Assembly (NCBI GenBank): GCA_900545135.1
Contig: UQXL01000004.1
Span: 1-64,000, forward strand
DNA: 64,000 nt
From: an uncultured Eubacteriales bacterium
Lineage (GTDB): Bacteria > Bacillota > Clostridia > Peptostreptococcales > Anaerovoracaceae
Direction: 5' to 3'
Both the position numbers and the translations under genes were made by a program. Below are positions 55,646 to 64,000 of the stretch, in pieces (position 1 is the first letter of the stretch; each line of letters starts with the position of its first letter). Under the pieces are notes generated by a model. That model saw nothing but the letters and a program-made list of their open reading frames with translations, made no database searches and was not told the DNA's origin.

Positions 55646-55916
55646 AATCCTCTTTCTTTAGTCCTAATCTCAAATTCTGTAATACCCTCAAGGCACGCTG
55701 AGTGCGTTGATGCAGTGTATGGTGAAATTTTCTGCTTTGCTGAAATCATTTCAGACAGTCTGTATGCAGCATCGGGTTTTACCAATCGGCCTGCATGCAA
55801 TCTCAGATTTGCCCTATCGGTTTCTCCTGGCGATTTGTCATCCCGGCGCGATTTCGTTTTCCTCCATCCTGTCGGCATGATTTGTTTTCCCGGTGCGATT
55901 TGATTTTGGAAGACCC

Positions 55917-56174
55917 AATGTTGCAGAATTTTTAAAAATTAGTCGTATTCTACAACATTCCTCATCTTAAATCAAATTAAATTACCGTTAATTTTATGAA
56001 TGTTGCAGAATTCTGTGAATATCTGAAATTCTACAACATAAATGAGCAAATATGTTGCATTTTTAATCAATAATTATGAAAATTACAACATTGAATCAAT
56101 TTCCCTGTGTTTTCATATCTCTATATGCTGATAATGTTGCATAATTTTAAAAAAACAAAAAATTATGCAACATT
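55917..56174. repeat. Array of four ATGTTG...CAACAT hairpin elements, locus 2
   Basis: Four palindromes at 55917-55959, 56000-56039, 56052-56091 and 56133-56174. The last has perfect 16-bp arms (AATGTTGCATAATTTT). The first pairs over 13 bp with one mismatch. The ends (ATGTTG/CAACAT) and lengths are the same as in locus 1, while the arm bases differ. The upstream 55660-55915 holds loose repeats of CATCCCGG/GCGATTTG. Confidence 0.85.
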
Positions 56175-56333
56175 TCATGTCGGCAGCTAAGTTTCTCAGT
56201 TCTATTTCCTGCCAGCCGTTACCCTCTCGCCTTATATTCTGCAGCGAAAGTCTTGCGATTTCGCAAGGAGCAGCCTGAGAAGAGGAACAGCCTGCGGAAC
56301 AGATGAGCAGGGCTTTTGTGCCAGAATTATTCT

Positions 56334-56572
56334 AACGCCCTCCAGTCTGCCCAAAGGCGTTTCAATGGCCGCTTCCTCTCGGCGAAGCCGATACAATCCT
56401 CTGCGGACATTATAACGCTATACAGTCGGTTAAGCAGCGTTTCAATGAACCCTACCTCTCGGCGCAGCCGAATTATATAATCATGGGTTCATTATAACGC
56501 CAGCCAGTCTGCCAAAAGGCGTTTCAATGGCCGCTTCCTCTCGGCGAAGCCGATACAATCCTCTGCGGACAT
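56334..56572. repeat. Three double-stem palindromic units, locus 2
   Basis: Stem I: AACGCC/GGCGTT (56334-56361), AACGCT/AGCGTT (56414-56441) and AACGCC/GGCGTT (56496-56523). Stem II: ATGGCCGC/GCGGACAT (56365-56410), AATGAACCC/GGGTTCATT (56444-56493) and ATGGCCGC/GCGGACAT (56527-56572), each with an inner TCGGCGAAGCCGA or TCGGCGCAGCCGA hairpin. Unit one and three are near-identical over about 45 bp. The array ends 5 bp before the MFS gene's stop. 56175-56333 has GCAG/CAGCCTG words but nothing else clear. Confidence 0.88.
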
Positions 56573-56576
56573 TATA

Positions 56577-57953
56577 TCACGTTTTTCTCTTCAGCGCTAT
56601 AAAAATTCCTGCAATGCACAGAGCCGTAAATACATAAAAACAAGTATGAATAGTATCCATTAAAACAGCTGTGTCCGCCTTGTCCAAAGCCGTGTTTCCC
56701 AAGTATGCCCCCATTACAAGAGTAACTACAGCCATGCTTGCAGTGTGCCCGATGGAGCGCATGGTGGCCAGAATTGAAGAAGCAATTCCATAGTCTTCTT
56801 TTTCCACTGAAGCCATGACGGCGTTGGTGTTGGGAGACGTAAACAAGGCGAAGCCGATTCCCGAAAGAGAAAGAGTGCCTATTATCCTGAATATACTGCT
56901 TTCCTGCGGCAGAAATGAAAACAAAGCCAGCGCCGCGGCGCAGAAGCCCATCCCGGCAGACGACATTATATAAGGGGAATGTTTGTCCGAAAGCCGTCCG
57001 GCGACAGGAGACAGCACGGCCATAACCAGGGGCGAGGCAATCAGAATCAATCCCGCCGTCTGGGAATTATAGTCCATTACCGTCTGCAGGTATATGGAAA
57101 TCAAATAGCTTATGGCGTAAGTCGCGCCGTAATTGAGCAGCGCAGCCAGATTTGAGAAAGCATAAGAGAGATTTTGTCCGAACATCCTGACCTCTATCAC
57201 CGGATTTTCCTGTTTAAGCTCCGTTCTTATGAAAAGAAACATGAGAATTGCTCCGGCCGCCAGTATGAACGGCCCGGCGTCAGAGGCCGTGAGCGTTGAA
57301 AATCCGTACATGAGGCCGACGATGGCGGTAATATAGAGGAATACGCCTCTCCAGTCCATGTGGGACTTGTCCTTGGTGCGGTTTTCGGCGGGAAGCTTTC
57401 TAAACGCGCCATAAAACGCCACCGCCGAAACGATGGCTGCTGCAATAAAAATAGATTTCCAGCCGAAATTATGGTTCAGAAAGCCTCCCAGCACCGGTCC
57501 GGCTGAAAGCCCTGCATAGGTCGAGCTTGTGGAATATCCCAGCACTTTCCCCCTGAGTTCCTTGTCAAAAGCGCCTACAAGAATGGCTATGTTTGTGCTG
57601 AAAATCATCGAAGCGCCTATGCCTTGTCCCAGCCTTGCGAGCAGGAGCATCCACATTTTAGCGGAAAACATTCCAGCCACCGAACACAGCCAAAATATGA
57701 GGATGCCTATCCACAGGATCCGTTTTCTCTGGCTTCTGTCGGCTATCTTCCCGAAAGGTACGGCCAGTGCCGCGCAGGTCAGCATGTAGGCTGTGACAAC
57801 CCATCCTACCGCTGCGGCACTTACGCCGAAATCTTTTTCAATATCGGGCACCGACAAGTTGAGAGCGCTTCCCATGAAAGTCGTTATGAAAGCTGTCGTG
57901 ATGGAAACGAACAGCGTACTTTTCTGTTCAGGCGTATAGTTTTTCTTTTCCAT
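56577..57953 (-). CDS. MFS transporter, DHA2-like drug exporter
   Basis: A 458-residue membrane protein with 12-14 helices. The N-terminal region (FMGSALNLSVPDIEKDFGVS) and motif A-like FGKIADRSQRKRI are typical of the DHA2 drug:H+ antiporter family (EmrB/LmrB). Substrates are unknown. ATG 57953 is used, but the upstream TTG at 57986 preceded by GGAAG may be the real start. Its 3' end touches the palindromic array. Confidence 0.8.
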   Translation of the reverse strand: MEKKNYTPEQKSTLFVSITTAFITTFMGSALNLSVPDIEKDFGVSAAAVGWVVTAYMLTCAALAVPFGKIADRSQRKRILWIGILIFWLCSVAGMFSAKMWMLLLARLGQGIGASMIFSTNIAILVGAFDKELRGKVLGYSTSSTYAGLSAGPVLGGFLNHNFGWKSIFIAAAIVSAVAFYGAFRKLPAENRTKDKSHMDWRGVFLYITAIVGLMYGFSTLTASDAGPFILAAGAILMFLFIRTELKQENPVIEVRMFGQNLSYAFSNLAALLNYGATYAISYLISIYLQTVMDYNSQTAGLILIASPLVMAVLSPVAGRLSDKHSPYIMSSAGMGFCAAALALFSFLPQESSIFRIIGTLSLSGIGFALFTSPNTNAVMASVEKEDYGIASSILATMRSIGHTASMAVVTLVMGAYLGNTALDKADTAVLMDTIHTCFYVFTALCIAGIFIALKRKT

Positions 57954-58044
57954 AGATAGTATTATACGCCTTTTTAGAAAATGCAATTCTTCCGGCTGAT
58001 ATTTTATGTAATTTTTGTTTATTTTGTTTTATTTGCTGTTTCTT

Positions 58045-59523
58045 CTAGAGTATTATGCATATAAAATAATCTTTTCCCTCGTCGCTTATCTTCTGCAGCG
58101 ATCTCTGGACTTTTCCCCTCAGCGAGTCGGGAACGTCGTTCACCTTGCTCTCCATCTGCTCCGTGACCATTTCTCTCAGGGACTTGCCGAAAAGATTGGT
58201 TTCCCATATATCTTCTCCGCCGCTTTCAAACTGCTCTCTCAGTGAGCGGGCTAAATCCTCCGACTGGCTTTCAGTTCCCACCACAGGAGACACTTCTGTT
58301 GAAATATCAGTCTTTATTATATGCAGGCACGGTGCTTTGGCTTTCATCCTCACGCCATATTTATTTCCTTGCTTGAAGACCTCAGGCTTTTCTAAAATCA
58401 TCTCGGAAAGCTTAGGCGCGACGATGCCGTAATCGGAAGTGTCGACTTGCTCAAGAGCGCCCTTTATATTGTCATAGGCAGCTTTCGCCTTTGAATATTC
58501 TTTGAGAAGAATGAAAAGCTCCCTGTCGTTTTCCACGGTGGCGTTCATCAGCTCTTCTATCACTTTGTAATAAAGTGCCGCGTCCAGACGTGGTTCCAAA
58601 ACTACGAGGCCGCAGGACATATCGGCACGCACTACTTTCACGTCTTTGATGATCTTTCCGTCGGCAATCATCGAGCAGCTCTCGACCACCTGTCCTATGG
58701 TCTCGAATTCTCCCATCCATTCTTTAACTCTGTCTATAATAGTGGCTTTTATCCAGTGGTCGTCGGAAATAGCGTCCAGATAACCCGGCAGCTTAAACTG
58801 GATTTCGCAGGCAGGAAACTGATTTATCAGTTTGTCAAACATATCCTCGAAGTTTTCTTCAGTCATACGCTGACAGTTCATGAGCAAAACAGGTATGCCA
58901 TAATGCTCCTCCATCTGTCTGGCTGTTTCGCGGCTTTTGGGGCTCTGCGGCGTAGCTGAATTGAGCACTATCACAAACGGCTTGTGCAGAGCTTTAAGCT
59001 GAGCTACAGTCTTTTCCTCCGCCTCGGCAAAATTACTTCTCGGAAGCTCGCCGAAGCTGCCGTCGGTGGTCACTACGACTCCGATGACGGAATGTTCCGT
59101 GATTACTTTTTCCGTTCCTATCTCAGCCGCCTGACTGAAGGGCAGCTGTTCATCCGACCATGGCGTGTTTACCATCCTTTCTTTCCCGTCTTCTTTATCT
59201 CCCAGCACTCCGGGCACCATATATCCTACGCAGTCGACCAGCCTTACGTTAAAGCTCGCTCCGCTCTTCGTATTGATCTGAACTGCTTCCGGAGGAATAA
59301 ATTTTGGCTCTGTCGTAGTTATGGTCTTTCCCTCTCCGCTCTGCGGCAATTCGTCCATTATCCTGGTTTTTTCGTATGGATTGGCCATATTGGGAAATAC
59401 GAGGATATCCATAAATCTTTTTATAAAGCTTGACTTGCCTGTCCTCACCGGTCCGACAACGCCTATATAGATGTCGCCTCCCGCTCTGGTTCCAATATCC
59501 CGATAGATATCTGTATTTATCAT
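58045..59523 (-). CDS. spoIVA: Stage IV sporulation protein A
   Basis: A 492-residue ATPase, the same length as the B. subtilis protein. It polymerises on the forespore surface and forms the basement layer of the spore coat. The N-terminus has the P-loop GPVRTGKSSFIKRFMD and the switch region ALNSATPQS-like segment (VIVLNSATPQSPKSRET), and the C-terminus ends with the helix-rich region VQRSLQKISDEGKDYFICII. ATG 59523 with GGAGGGG is chosen over an in-frame start 75 bp upstream. The presence of this gene shows that the organism can sporulate. Confidence 0.95.
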   Translation of the reverse strand: MINTDIYRDIGTRAGGDIYIGVVGPVRTGKSSFIKRFMDILVFPNMANPYEKTRIMDELPQSGEGKTITTTEPKFIPPEAVQINTKSGASFNVRLVDCVGYMVPGVLGDKEDGKERMVNTPWSDEQLPFSQAAEIGTEKVITEHSVIGVVVTTDGSFGELPRSNFAEAEEKTVAQLKALHKPFVIVLNSATPQSPKSRETARQMEEHYGIPVLLMNCQRMTEENFEDMFDKLINQFPACEIQFKLPGYLDAISDDHWIKATIIDRVKEWMGEFETIGQVVESCSMIADGKIIKDVKVVRADMSCGLVVLEPRLDAALYYKVIEELMNATVENDRELFILLKEYSKAKAAYDNIKGALEQVDTSDYGIVAPKLSEMILEKPEVFKQGNKYGVRMKAKAPCLHIIKTDISTEVSPVVGTESQSEDLARSLREQFESGGEDIWETNLFGKSLREMVTEQMESKVNDVPDSLRGKVQRSLQKISDEGKDYFICIIL

Positions 59524-59786
59524 ATAATCCCCTCCGCATATTTTTACTGCTATACAAAATATATTAGTCTGAAAAGCGATTATGCAGAGTTTCAGCAAAA
59601 TTTCTCTGCTGTTTACTGGGAAACCTCCCTTGGTTCTATGAAAGCCTGTGCGACACGAGGTGGTTACTGCATCAACAAAGTGTGCCGGAAATGCGTCGAA
59701 GGATACAAACGTTGGCGAAAATCAGTCTATTACAGGCAATACGCTCAGCCAGATGCCCGACTCCCGAGCAAGTCTGGCATGCACAA

Positions 59787-59836
59787 AAAAACACTGAGCA
59801 CAGCATGCGGCCGTCCCCCAGTGTTCTCAGTGTTTT
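59787..59836 (-). terminator. Terminator of the YcxB-like gene
   Basis: On the minus strand AAAACACTGAG pairs with CTCAGTGTTTT, then a T tract; a shorter inner stem closes the loop. The rest of 59524-59786 is an intergenic stretch in which I see nothing else. Confidence 0.8.
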
Positions 59837-59844
59837 CACTTTCC

Positions 59845-60384
59845 TCAGTTATTCATCTGCCTCTCTATATTTGAAAGCAGTCTCATCAGCTCGTCGAGCT
59901 CTTCTTTGGACAGATCGTCTTTATTGATGAGCAAGACCGACTCATCCTTTTTTCTCGCGTAGACGTAATTTCCCTTAAAGCCGTATTCGCTGAAAGCATT
60001 CCAATACAGCTTTCCCGAGCTCATTTCAGAAATCAACTGTATTCCGTCCTCGTCGATGATGTATTCCCTCATTCCGCTGGTAAGAGAGCTGTCAAGGCGT
60101 TTTTGCATTTTCTCAAGCTGCTTTTTCTGAATAGGCTTTGCTCTGAACGACATCACTATGAACAAGATTCCCGCCAGCATCAGCACGATGTCTGAAACTT
60201 CGACGACTCCGTCTGACATATCCAAAAATAATTTTGCTGCGCCTATGGCGATGAAGAGCAGCCCGAATACGATAAAATAAATAAAAACTTTTTTTCGTCT
60301 GCGGGTGCTTTCCTTAGTCTCCATAGCCAAATCTATTATAGTTTTGCGCGCTTCATCGTTCACTTCAAGTTTATATTTGAGCAT
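59845..60384 (-). CDS. YcxB-like two-helix membrane protein
   Basis: A 179-residue protein with two hydrophobic helices (residues 33-53 and 64-80) and a C-terminal domain reading YIIDEDGIQLISEMSSGKLY with NKDDLSKEELDEL, reminiscent of YcxB-type PH-like domains. Function unknown. The start ATG 60384 has GAGAG about 10 bp upstream. Confidence 0.65.
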   Translation of the reverse strand: MLKYKLEVNDEARKTIIDLAMETKESTRRRKKVFIYFIVFGLLFIAIGAAKLFLDMSDGVVEVSDIVLMLAGILFIVMSFRAKPIQKKQLEKMQKRLDSSLTSGMREYIIDEDGIQLISEMSSGKLYWNAFSEYGFKGNYVYARKKDESVLLINKDDLSKEELDELMRLLSNIERQMNN

Positions 60385-60440
60385 TAGATGTTCTCTCTTT
60401 TCATATAATTTCTCCTGCAGAAAAAGTCGTCATGCGCGTG

Positions 60441-60500
60441 GGTTTAACGCGTCGGGCTTTCACAAGCGCGGGTTTAACGCGCCGGACTGTCACAAGCGCG
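60441..60500. repeat. 30-bp tandem repeat, two copies
   Basis: GGTTTAACGCGTCGGGCTTT and GGTTTAACGCGCCGGACTGT open two 30-bp units (60441 and 60471), each ending in CACAAGCGCG. They lie in the leader of the YcxB-like gene and are not translated. Confidence 0.8.
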
Positions 60501-60533
60501 CCTGGTTCATGCCTCATTCTTTCTTAAAAGTCC

Positions 60534-62315
60534 CTACAGCCTGGCCAGATACTGCTGTTTCCTCCGCTCAAGCTCGGAATCGTATTCTATATCTCCGCCC
60601 TGATGGAGCTCTCTCAGATATGCATGATGATTTCCCAGTATTCCACGGTCTTTTTCGCTGAGTATCAGCAGGGCCACGTTGGAGCACTGGTCGGCGACTC
60701 TCTCGAGGTTCGTTATGATGTCCATGAAGACGATGCCTGCCGCCGTAGTGCAGCCGCCTTTTTTCAATCTTTCCACGTGCCTGTTCTTCAGGGTCAGCAC
60801 CATATCGTCTATGACTTCCTCCAAAGGCTCTATCCTGCGCGCTTCGTCAACGTCGAGAGTTTTGAAAGACTCCATAGTTATGTCGGCAATCTCAAATACT
60901 GCTTCTTCTATCAGGGCAAGCTCTTCCTTAGCTGTTTCCGAGAAATATATTTTGCCGGCAGAAATGGCCTGAGAAGCTTCCAGCACGTTGATGGCATGGT
61001 CGCCGATCCTCTCGAAATTTGTAGAAGTCTGCATAAATGCGTTGATCCTCTGGTTATCAGCGTCCGTTTCCACGTTCTTTGAAAGGTTCACCAGGTAATT
61101 GTCCATAGTATCGGTAAAAAGGTCTATCTTATCTTCATTTTCATTTATCACGACGGCTCTTTCTTCGTCATACTTTTCCAGCAGCTTGCAGCTTCTCTTG
61201 AGGTTCTTGACCGCCGCGTAACCCATATTGGATATGGCTTTGTTGGCCTCGGAGATGGCAAGTTCAGGGACTCCGTAGAGTTTTTCGTCCGGAACCGGCA
61301 GGTCTGCCCTGTCTTCTTCCTCTTCCTTGTTCACCTTGATGATCTTCAGTGAAGCGTTCACCAGCTTGTCTGCGAAAGGAATCAGTGCAATTGCTGTAAC
61401 CAAATTGAACAGTGTCTGGAAATTGGCTATGGAACCGCTGTTTACCGTGCTGCCCCAGAGTTCAGGGAAACCGCCTAAGCCTCTTATAGCTTCCATCACG
61501 ATCATGAACAGTATGGTTCCTATGGTGTTAAACAATATATGCACTATGCCTGTTCTCTTTGCGTCCTTGGAAGAGCCTATGGAGCATATGAACAGAGTCA
61601 CCACGCAGGTACCAAGGTTTATGCCCATTATCATAGGGTAGACCAGTTTGAATGTAAGGGTGCCAGTCACTGACAAAGCCTGCAGCATGCCCACCATTGC
61701 AGAGGAGCTCTGCACTATGACGGTGAGAACAAGCCCCACCAGTATGGCCAGTATGGGCTGATTGCTGAATTTGGCCATTATCTCCGCAAACTGAGGCGAT
61801 TCGGAAAGGGGCGAAACGGCCGCCGTCATGCTCATGATGCCGGAAAACAGCACGCCAAAGCCCATGAAAATCTCGCCTTTAGTCTTGCTGTTGGGGCGCT
61901 TGATGAACATTATCAGGAGAATTCCCACGAACATGGAAAGAGGCGCCAGCGTCGACGGCTTGAAAAACTCAAGTATTATATTGCCCGATGAGTCGATGTC
62001 CATGAGGCGTATTATCTGAGCTGTCACCGTAGTGCCTATATTGGCTCCCATGACTATGCCCACCGCTTGTCTTAAATTGAGTATGCCGGCTGAAATCAGA
62101 CCTACAGCCAGCACTATTGTGGCGGTCGAACTCTGTATCACCGCAGTTACAAGAGTTCCGGTTATCACTCCGAACACCACATTCTGAGTCGCTTTGCTCA
62201 TCGCGCTTTTCAGAGCCGGACCGGAAGCATTCTTGAGTCCGTCTCCCATGACTTCCATTCCGTAAAGGAACATCGCCAGACCGCCTAAAAGGCTGATGAC
62301 TGAGAAAATATTCAT
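60534..62315 (-). CDS. Na/Pi cotransporter with PhoU domain
   Basis: A 593-residue protein. The N-terminal half has the Na/Pi_cotrans duplicated motifs QSSTATIVLAVGLISAGILN and QSSSAMVGMLQAL with about eight helices; the C-terminal half (residues 330-560) is PhoU-like helical repeats (VVINENEDKIDLFTDTMDNY and FERIGDHAINVLEASQAISA). It probably imports phosphate with sodium. AAAGGA precedes ATG 62315. Confidence 0.9.
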   Translation of the reverse strand: MNIFSVISLLGGLAMFLYGMEVMGDGLKNASGPALKSAMSKATQNVVFGVITGTLVTAVIQSSTATIVLAVGLISAGILNLRQAVGIVMGANIGTTVTAQIIRLMDIDSSGNIILEFFKPSTLAPLSMFVGILLIMFIKRPNSKTKGEIFMGFGVLFSGIMSMTAAVSPLSESPQFAEIMAKFSNQPILAILVGLVLTVIVQSSSAMVGMLQALSVTGTLTFKLVYPMIMGINLGTCVVTLFICSIGSSKDAKRTGIVHILFNTIGTILFMIVMEAIRGLGGFPELWGSTVNSGSIANFQTLFNLVTAIALIPFADKLVNASLKIIKVNKEEEEDRADLPVPDEKLYGVPELAISEANKAISNMGYAAVKNLKRSCKLLEKYDEERAVVINENEDKIDLFTDTMDNYLVNLSKNVETDADNQRINAFMQTSTNFERIGDHAINVLEASQAISAGKIYFSETAKEELALIEEAVFEIADITMESFKTLDVDEARRIEPLEEVIDDMVLTLKNRHVERLKKGGCTTAAGIVFMDIITNLERVADQCSNVALLILSEKDRGILGNHHAYLRELHQGGDIEYDSELERRKQQYLARL

Positions 62316-62334
62316 CTTTAGTCCTTTCCCTCGA

Positions 62335-63729
62335 TTATCGAGAATCCGCCGTTCTGCCTGCCGGCTTTTTCTCCGGCCGCTCTTCTGCCAGCTCGCCTGT
62401 CAGGCTGAACGTATTTGCCCCCGTAATTTTCACAGCCGCTATTTGGCCTTCTATTCCTTCATACCCCTTGAAATTGACCAGCTTGAAACCGTCCGTTCTT
62501 CCCTCGTATATATCGCTTCTGCTTCTGCTCGGGCCGTCCACCAAAACATCCAGAGTCTTTCCTATGTACGCTTTGTTCTTTTCGGCAGACGACTGATTTA
62601 TTATATCCACCAGACGGTTAAATCTCTCATGCTTGATATCCTCCGGAACCTGGTCCTCCCTCTTTGCAGCAGGAGTTCCCTGCCTTACGGAATAGAGAAA
62701 AGTAAACGCCGAGTCATATCCCACCTGACTGGCCAGCTGGAGAGTTTCTTCAAACTCGGATTCCGTTTCCCCCGGAAAGCCCACTATGATGTCCGTGGAA
62801 ATGGTTATCTCAGGCACGGCGTCTCTCAGCTTCCTGACGATTTCCAGGTAGGATTCCCGCGTATACTTTCTGTTCATTTCTCTCAGGACCTTGTCAGAGC
62901 CTGCCTGAACAGGAAGATGTATGTATTTGCAAAGCTTTTCGCAGTTTTTAAAAGCGTCTATCAGCTTGTCTGAGAGGTCCTTCGGATGACTGGTCATGAA
63001 CCTTATGCGCTCAAGACCCTCTATCTCCGCCAGCATGTATATCAAGTCAGTAAAATCGGCAGTTTTGCCACCTGAGCTGCAGCCTTTATATGAATTGACG
63101 TTCTGCCCAAGCAGCGTCACTTCCTTCACACCGTCAGCCGCTAAAGCACATATCTCTCTTACGATGTCCTCAGGCCGGCGGCTTCGTTCCCTGCCTCTGG
63201 TGTAAGGGACTATGCAGTAACTGCAGAAATTATTGCAGCCGTACATTATGTTCACGAAACTCTTATGTCTGAAAAGTCTCTCGGCAGGCAGGTCTTCGAC
63301 CACGCCTTTCCCGTCCTCCCAGACTTCCATCTGCTTTTTCTTTTCCCTGTAAAGGTTGTCCAAAAGCTCAGGCAGCTTGTGCAGATTGTGAGTTCCGTAG
63401 ACCACGTCCACCCAGGGATATTTGACCTTGAGCTTGTCTATTATGTGCTGCTGCTGCATCATACAGCCGCATACGCATACCGTGAAAGATTCCTTTTCCT
63501 CGGCCTTTCTGCGCTTCAGCTGTCCAAGAGTGCCGAAGAACCGCTTGTCGGCGTTTTCCCTTATGCTGCATGTATTGAATATCACTATATCGGCGCTGCT
63601 TCTGTCCTTTGCCTGCTCATATCCCTTTTCCAGGAGCAGGCCGGCCATTATTTCCGAATCGTGCTCGTTCATCTGACAGCCGAAAGTCGTGATATGAAAA
63701 GTCTTTTTTTCCGTCAAAACTGTCTCCAT
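62335..63729 (-). CDS. miaB: tRNA methylthiotransferase MiaB
   Basis: A 464-residue radical-SAM enzyme adding a methylthio group to i6A37 of tRNAs. N-terminal UPF0004 cysteines (FGCQMNEHDSE, SIRENA and CVCGCMMQQ), radical-SAM CNNFCSYCIVPYTRGRERSR, and a C-terminal TRAM domain (LDVLVDGPSR, TDGFKLVNF). Normal length. The ribosome site is poor (AAGCATTGG). It starts 8 bp after gpsA. Confidence 0.95.
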   Translation of the reverse strand: METVLTEKKTFHITTFGCQMNEHDSEIMAGLLLEKGYEQAKDRSSADIVIFNTCSIRENADKRFFGTLGQLKRRKAEEKESFTVCVCGCMMQQQHIIDKLKVKYPWVDVVYGTHNLHKLPELLDNLYREKKKQMEVWEDGKGVVEDLPAERLFRHKSFVNIMYGCNNFCSYCIVPYTRGRERSRRPEDIVREICALAADGVKEVTLLGQNVNSYKGCSSGGKTADFTDLIYMLAEIEGLERIRFMTSHPKDLSDKLIDAFKNCEKLCKYIHLPVQAGSDKVLREMNRKYTRESYLEIVRKLRDAVPEITISTDIIVGFPGETESEFEETLQLASQVGYDSAFTFLYSVRQGTPAAKREDQVPEDIKHERFNRLVDIINQSSAEKNKAYIGKTLDVLVDGPSRSRSDIYEGRTDGFKLVNFKGYEGIEGQIAAVKITGANTFSLTGELAEERPEKKPAGRTADSR

Positions 63730-63737
63730 TCCAATGC

Positions 63738-64000
63738 TTAAATATGCATTTCGTTTTTCGTCTTTCTGCCCATCAGCATGTTCACTGCTTCGAGGGCATC
63801 TATTTCTCCCTGTATCATCTTATATATGCAATCCGTTATCGGCATTTCGACATTGAGCCTGTCTGCCAGCTGGTGAGCCGCCTCCGCCGTGGAAATGCCC
63901 TCTACCACCATGCCGATTTCTCCTGCTGCCTGCTTCGGATCCTCTCCTTTTCCCATCAGAATACCGCAGCGGCGGTTTCTCGAATGCATGCTGGTGCATG
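63738..64000 (-). CDS. gpsA: Glycerol-3-phosphate dehydrogenase, C-terminal part
   Basis: The frame is open to the window edge, giving the last 86 residues: CTSMHSRNRRCGILMGKGED, VEGISTAEAAHQLADRL and EMPITDCIYKMIQG. This matches the C-terminal domain of NAD(P)-dependent GpsA, which makes sn-glycerol 3-phosphate for phospholipids; the N-terminus is beyond 64000. The C-terminus overlaps nothing and miaB follows. Confidence 0.9.
   Translation of the reverse strand, partial: CTSMHSRNRRCGILMGKGEDPKQAAGEIGMVVEGISTAEAAHQLADRLNVEMPITDCIYKMIQGEIDALEAVNMLMGRKTKNEMHI

Noticed and set aside
56334..56572. CRISPR array
   Set aside because: GTTTCAATG words look like CRISPR repeats but the units are palindromes with near-identical spacers and no cas genes.
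56334..56572. Integron attC sites
   Set aside because: AACGCC...GGCGTT arms resemble an attC layout, but the RYYYAAC/GTTRRRY core is absent and no integrase or cassette genes are nearby.
59638..59874. Plus-strand ORF of 78 codons near 59.7 kb
   Set aside because: No family signal or clean ribosome site, and it overlaps the terminator of the opposite gene.

Overview
The window looks like chromosome of an anaerobic, spore-forming member of the Clostridia (Firmicutes), probably gut-associated. Evidence from sequence: stage IV sporulation protein SpoIVA, a three-subunit NAD-linked [FeFe]-hydrogenase (HydC-HydB-HydA), crotonase, a membrane pyrophosphatase, strong GGAGG ribosome-binding sites, TTG/GTG starts, a CIRCE heat-shock operator, and TPP and FMN riboswitches. 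Exact genus is not determined. No rRNA, CRISPR array or transposase gene was seen; there is one tRNA (tRNA-Thr, anticodon CGT).

Layout. 0.3-3.3 kb: P-loop ATPase and two DUF975 membrane proteins. 3.3-4.3 kb: a gene-free locus packed with tandem repeats and two classes of palindromic repeats. 4.3-6.0 kb: TPP riboswitch with thiT, then crotonase. 6.2-10.5 kb: hydCBA hydrogenase operon. 10.6-19.5 kb: uraA, hppA, then an operon rpoN-gap-pgk-tpiA-secG, and trmL. 19.6-25 kb: homoserine dehydrogenase (no ACT domain), SEC-C protein, Bax-inhibitor-like protein, small unknown genes, nth. 25.3-29.3 kb: an AT-rich accessory stretch full of gene remnants (truncated phosphatase, ferredoxin scrap, frameshifted GNAT, a MetY/GIY-YIG chimera) ending at tRNA-Thr and a type I toxin-antitoxin candidate. 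29.4-34.1 kb: FMN riboswitch with ribD-ribE-ribBA-ribH-HAD phosphatase. 34.1-45.3 kb: a second patchwork with a LysR/flavodoxin fusion pseudogene, a rubredoxin-glutamate synthase protein, a split SWIM protein, a small alarmone synthetase, a truncated CAT-like gene, a nucleotidyltransferase/ATPase pair, and a broken SirTM-macrodomain ADP-ribosylation locus with a DUF4143 ATPase inside it. 45.3-55.6 kb: mntP, clpB, a C_GCAxxG protein, an M50 protease, a LysM protein, murT-gatD, an ATP-grasp protein, cardiolipin synthase. 55.6-56.6 kb: a second copy of the palindrome-rich locus. 56.6-64 kb: an MFS exporter, spoIVA, a Na/Pi cotransporter, miaB, and the 3' end of gpsA.

Most genes are housekeeping. 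The least ordinary signals are: (i) two roughly 0.9 kb non-coding loci, about 52 kb apart, that carry the same two palindrome families in the same order, with stems that change in a compensatory way; (ii) a 24-residue hydrophobic peptide gene facing a promoter-driven short antisense RNA beside tRNA-Thr; (iii) an ADP-ribosylation locus whose sirtuin has lost its N-terminus at a junction with an opuB-type permease fragment; (iv) several chimeric or split genes; (v) candidate structured RNAs. All calls come from reading the sequence; no alignment, folding or database search was run.
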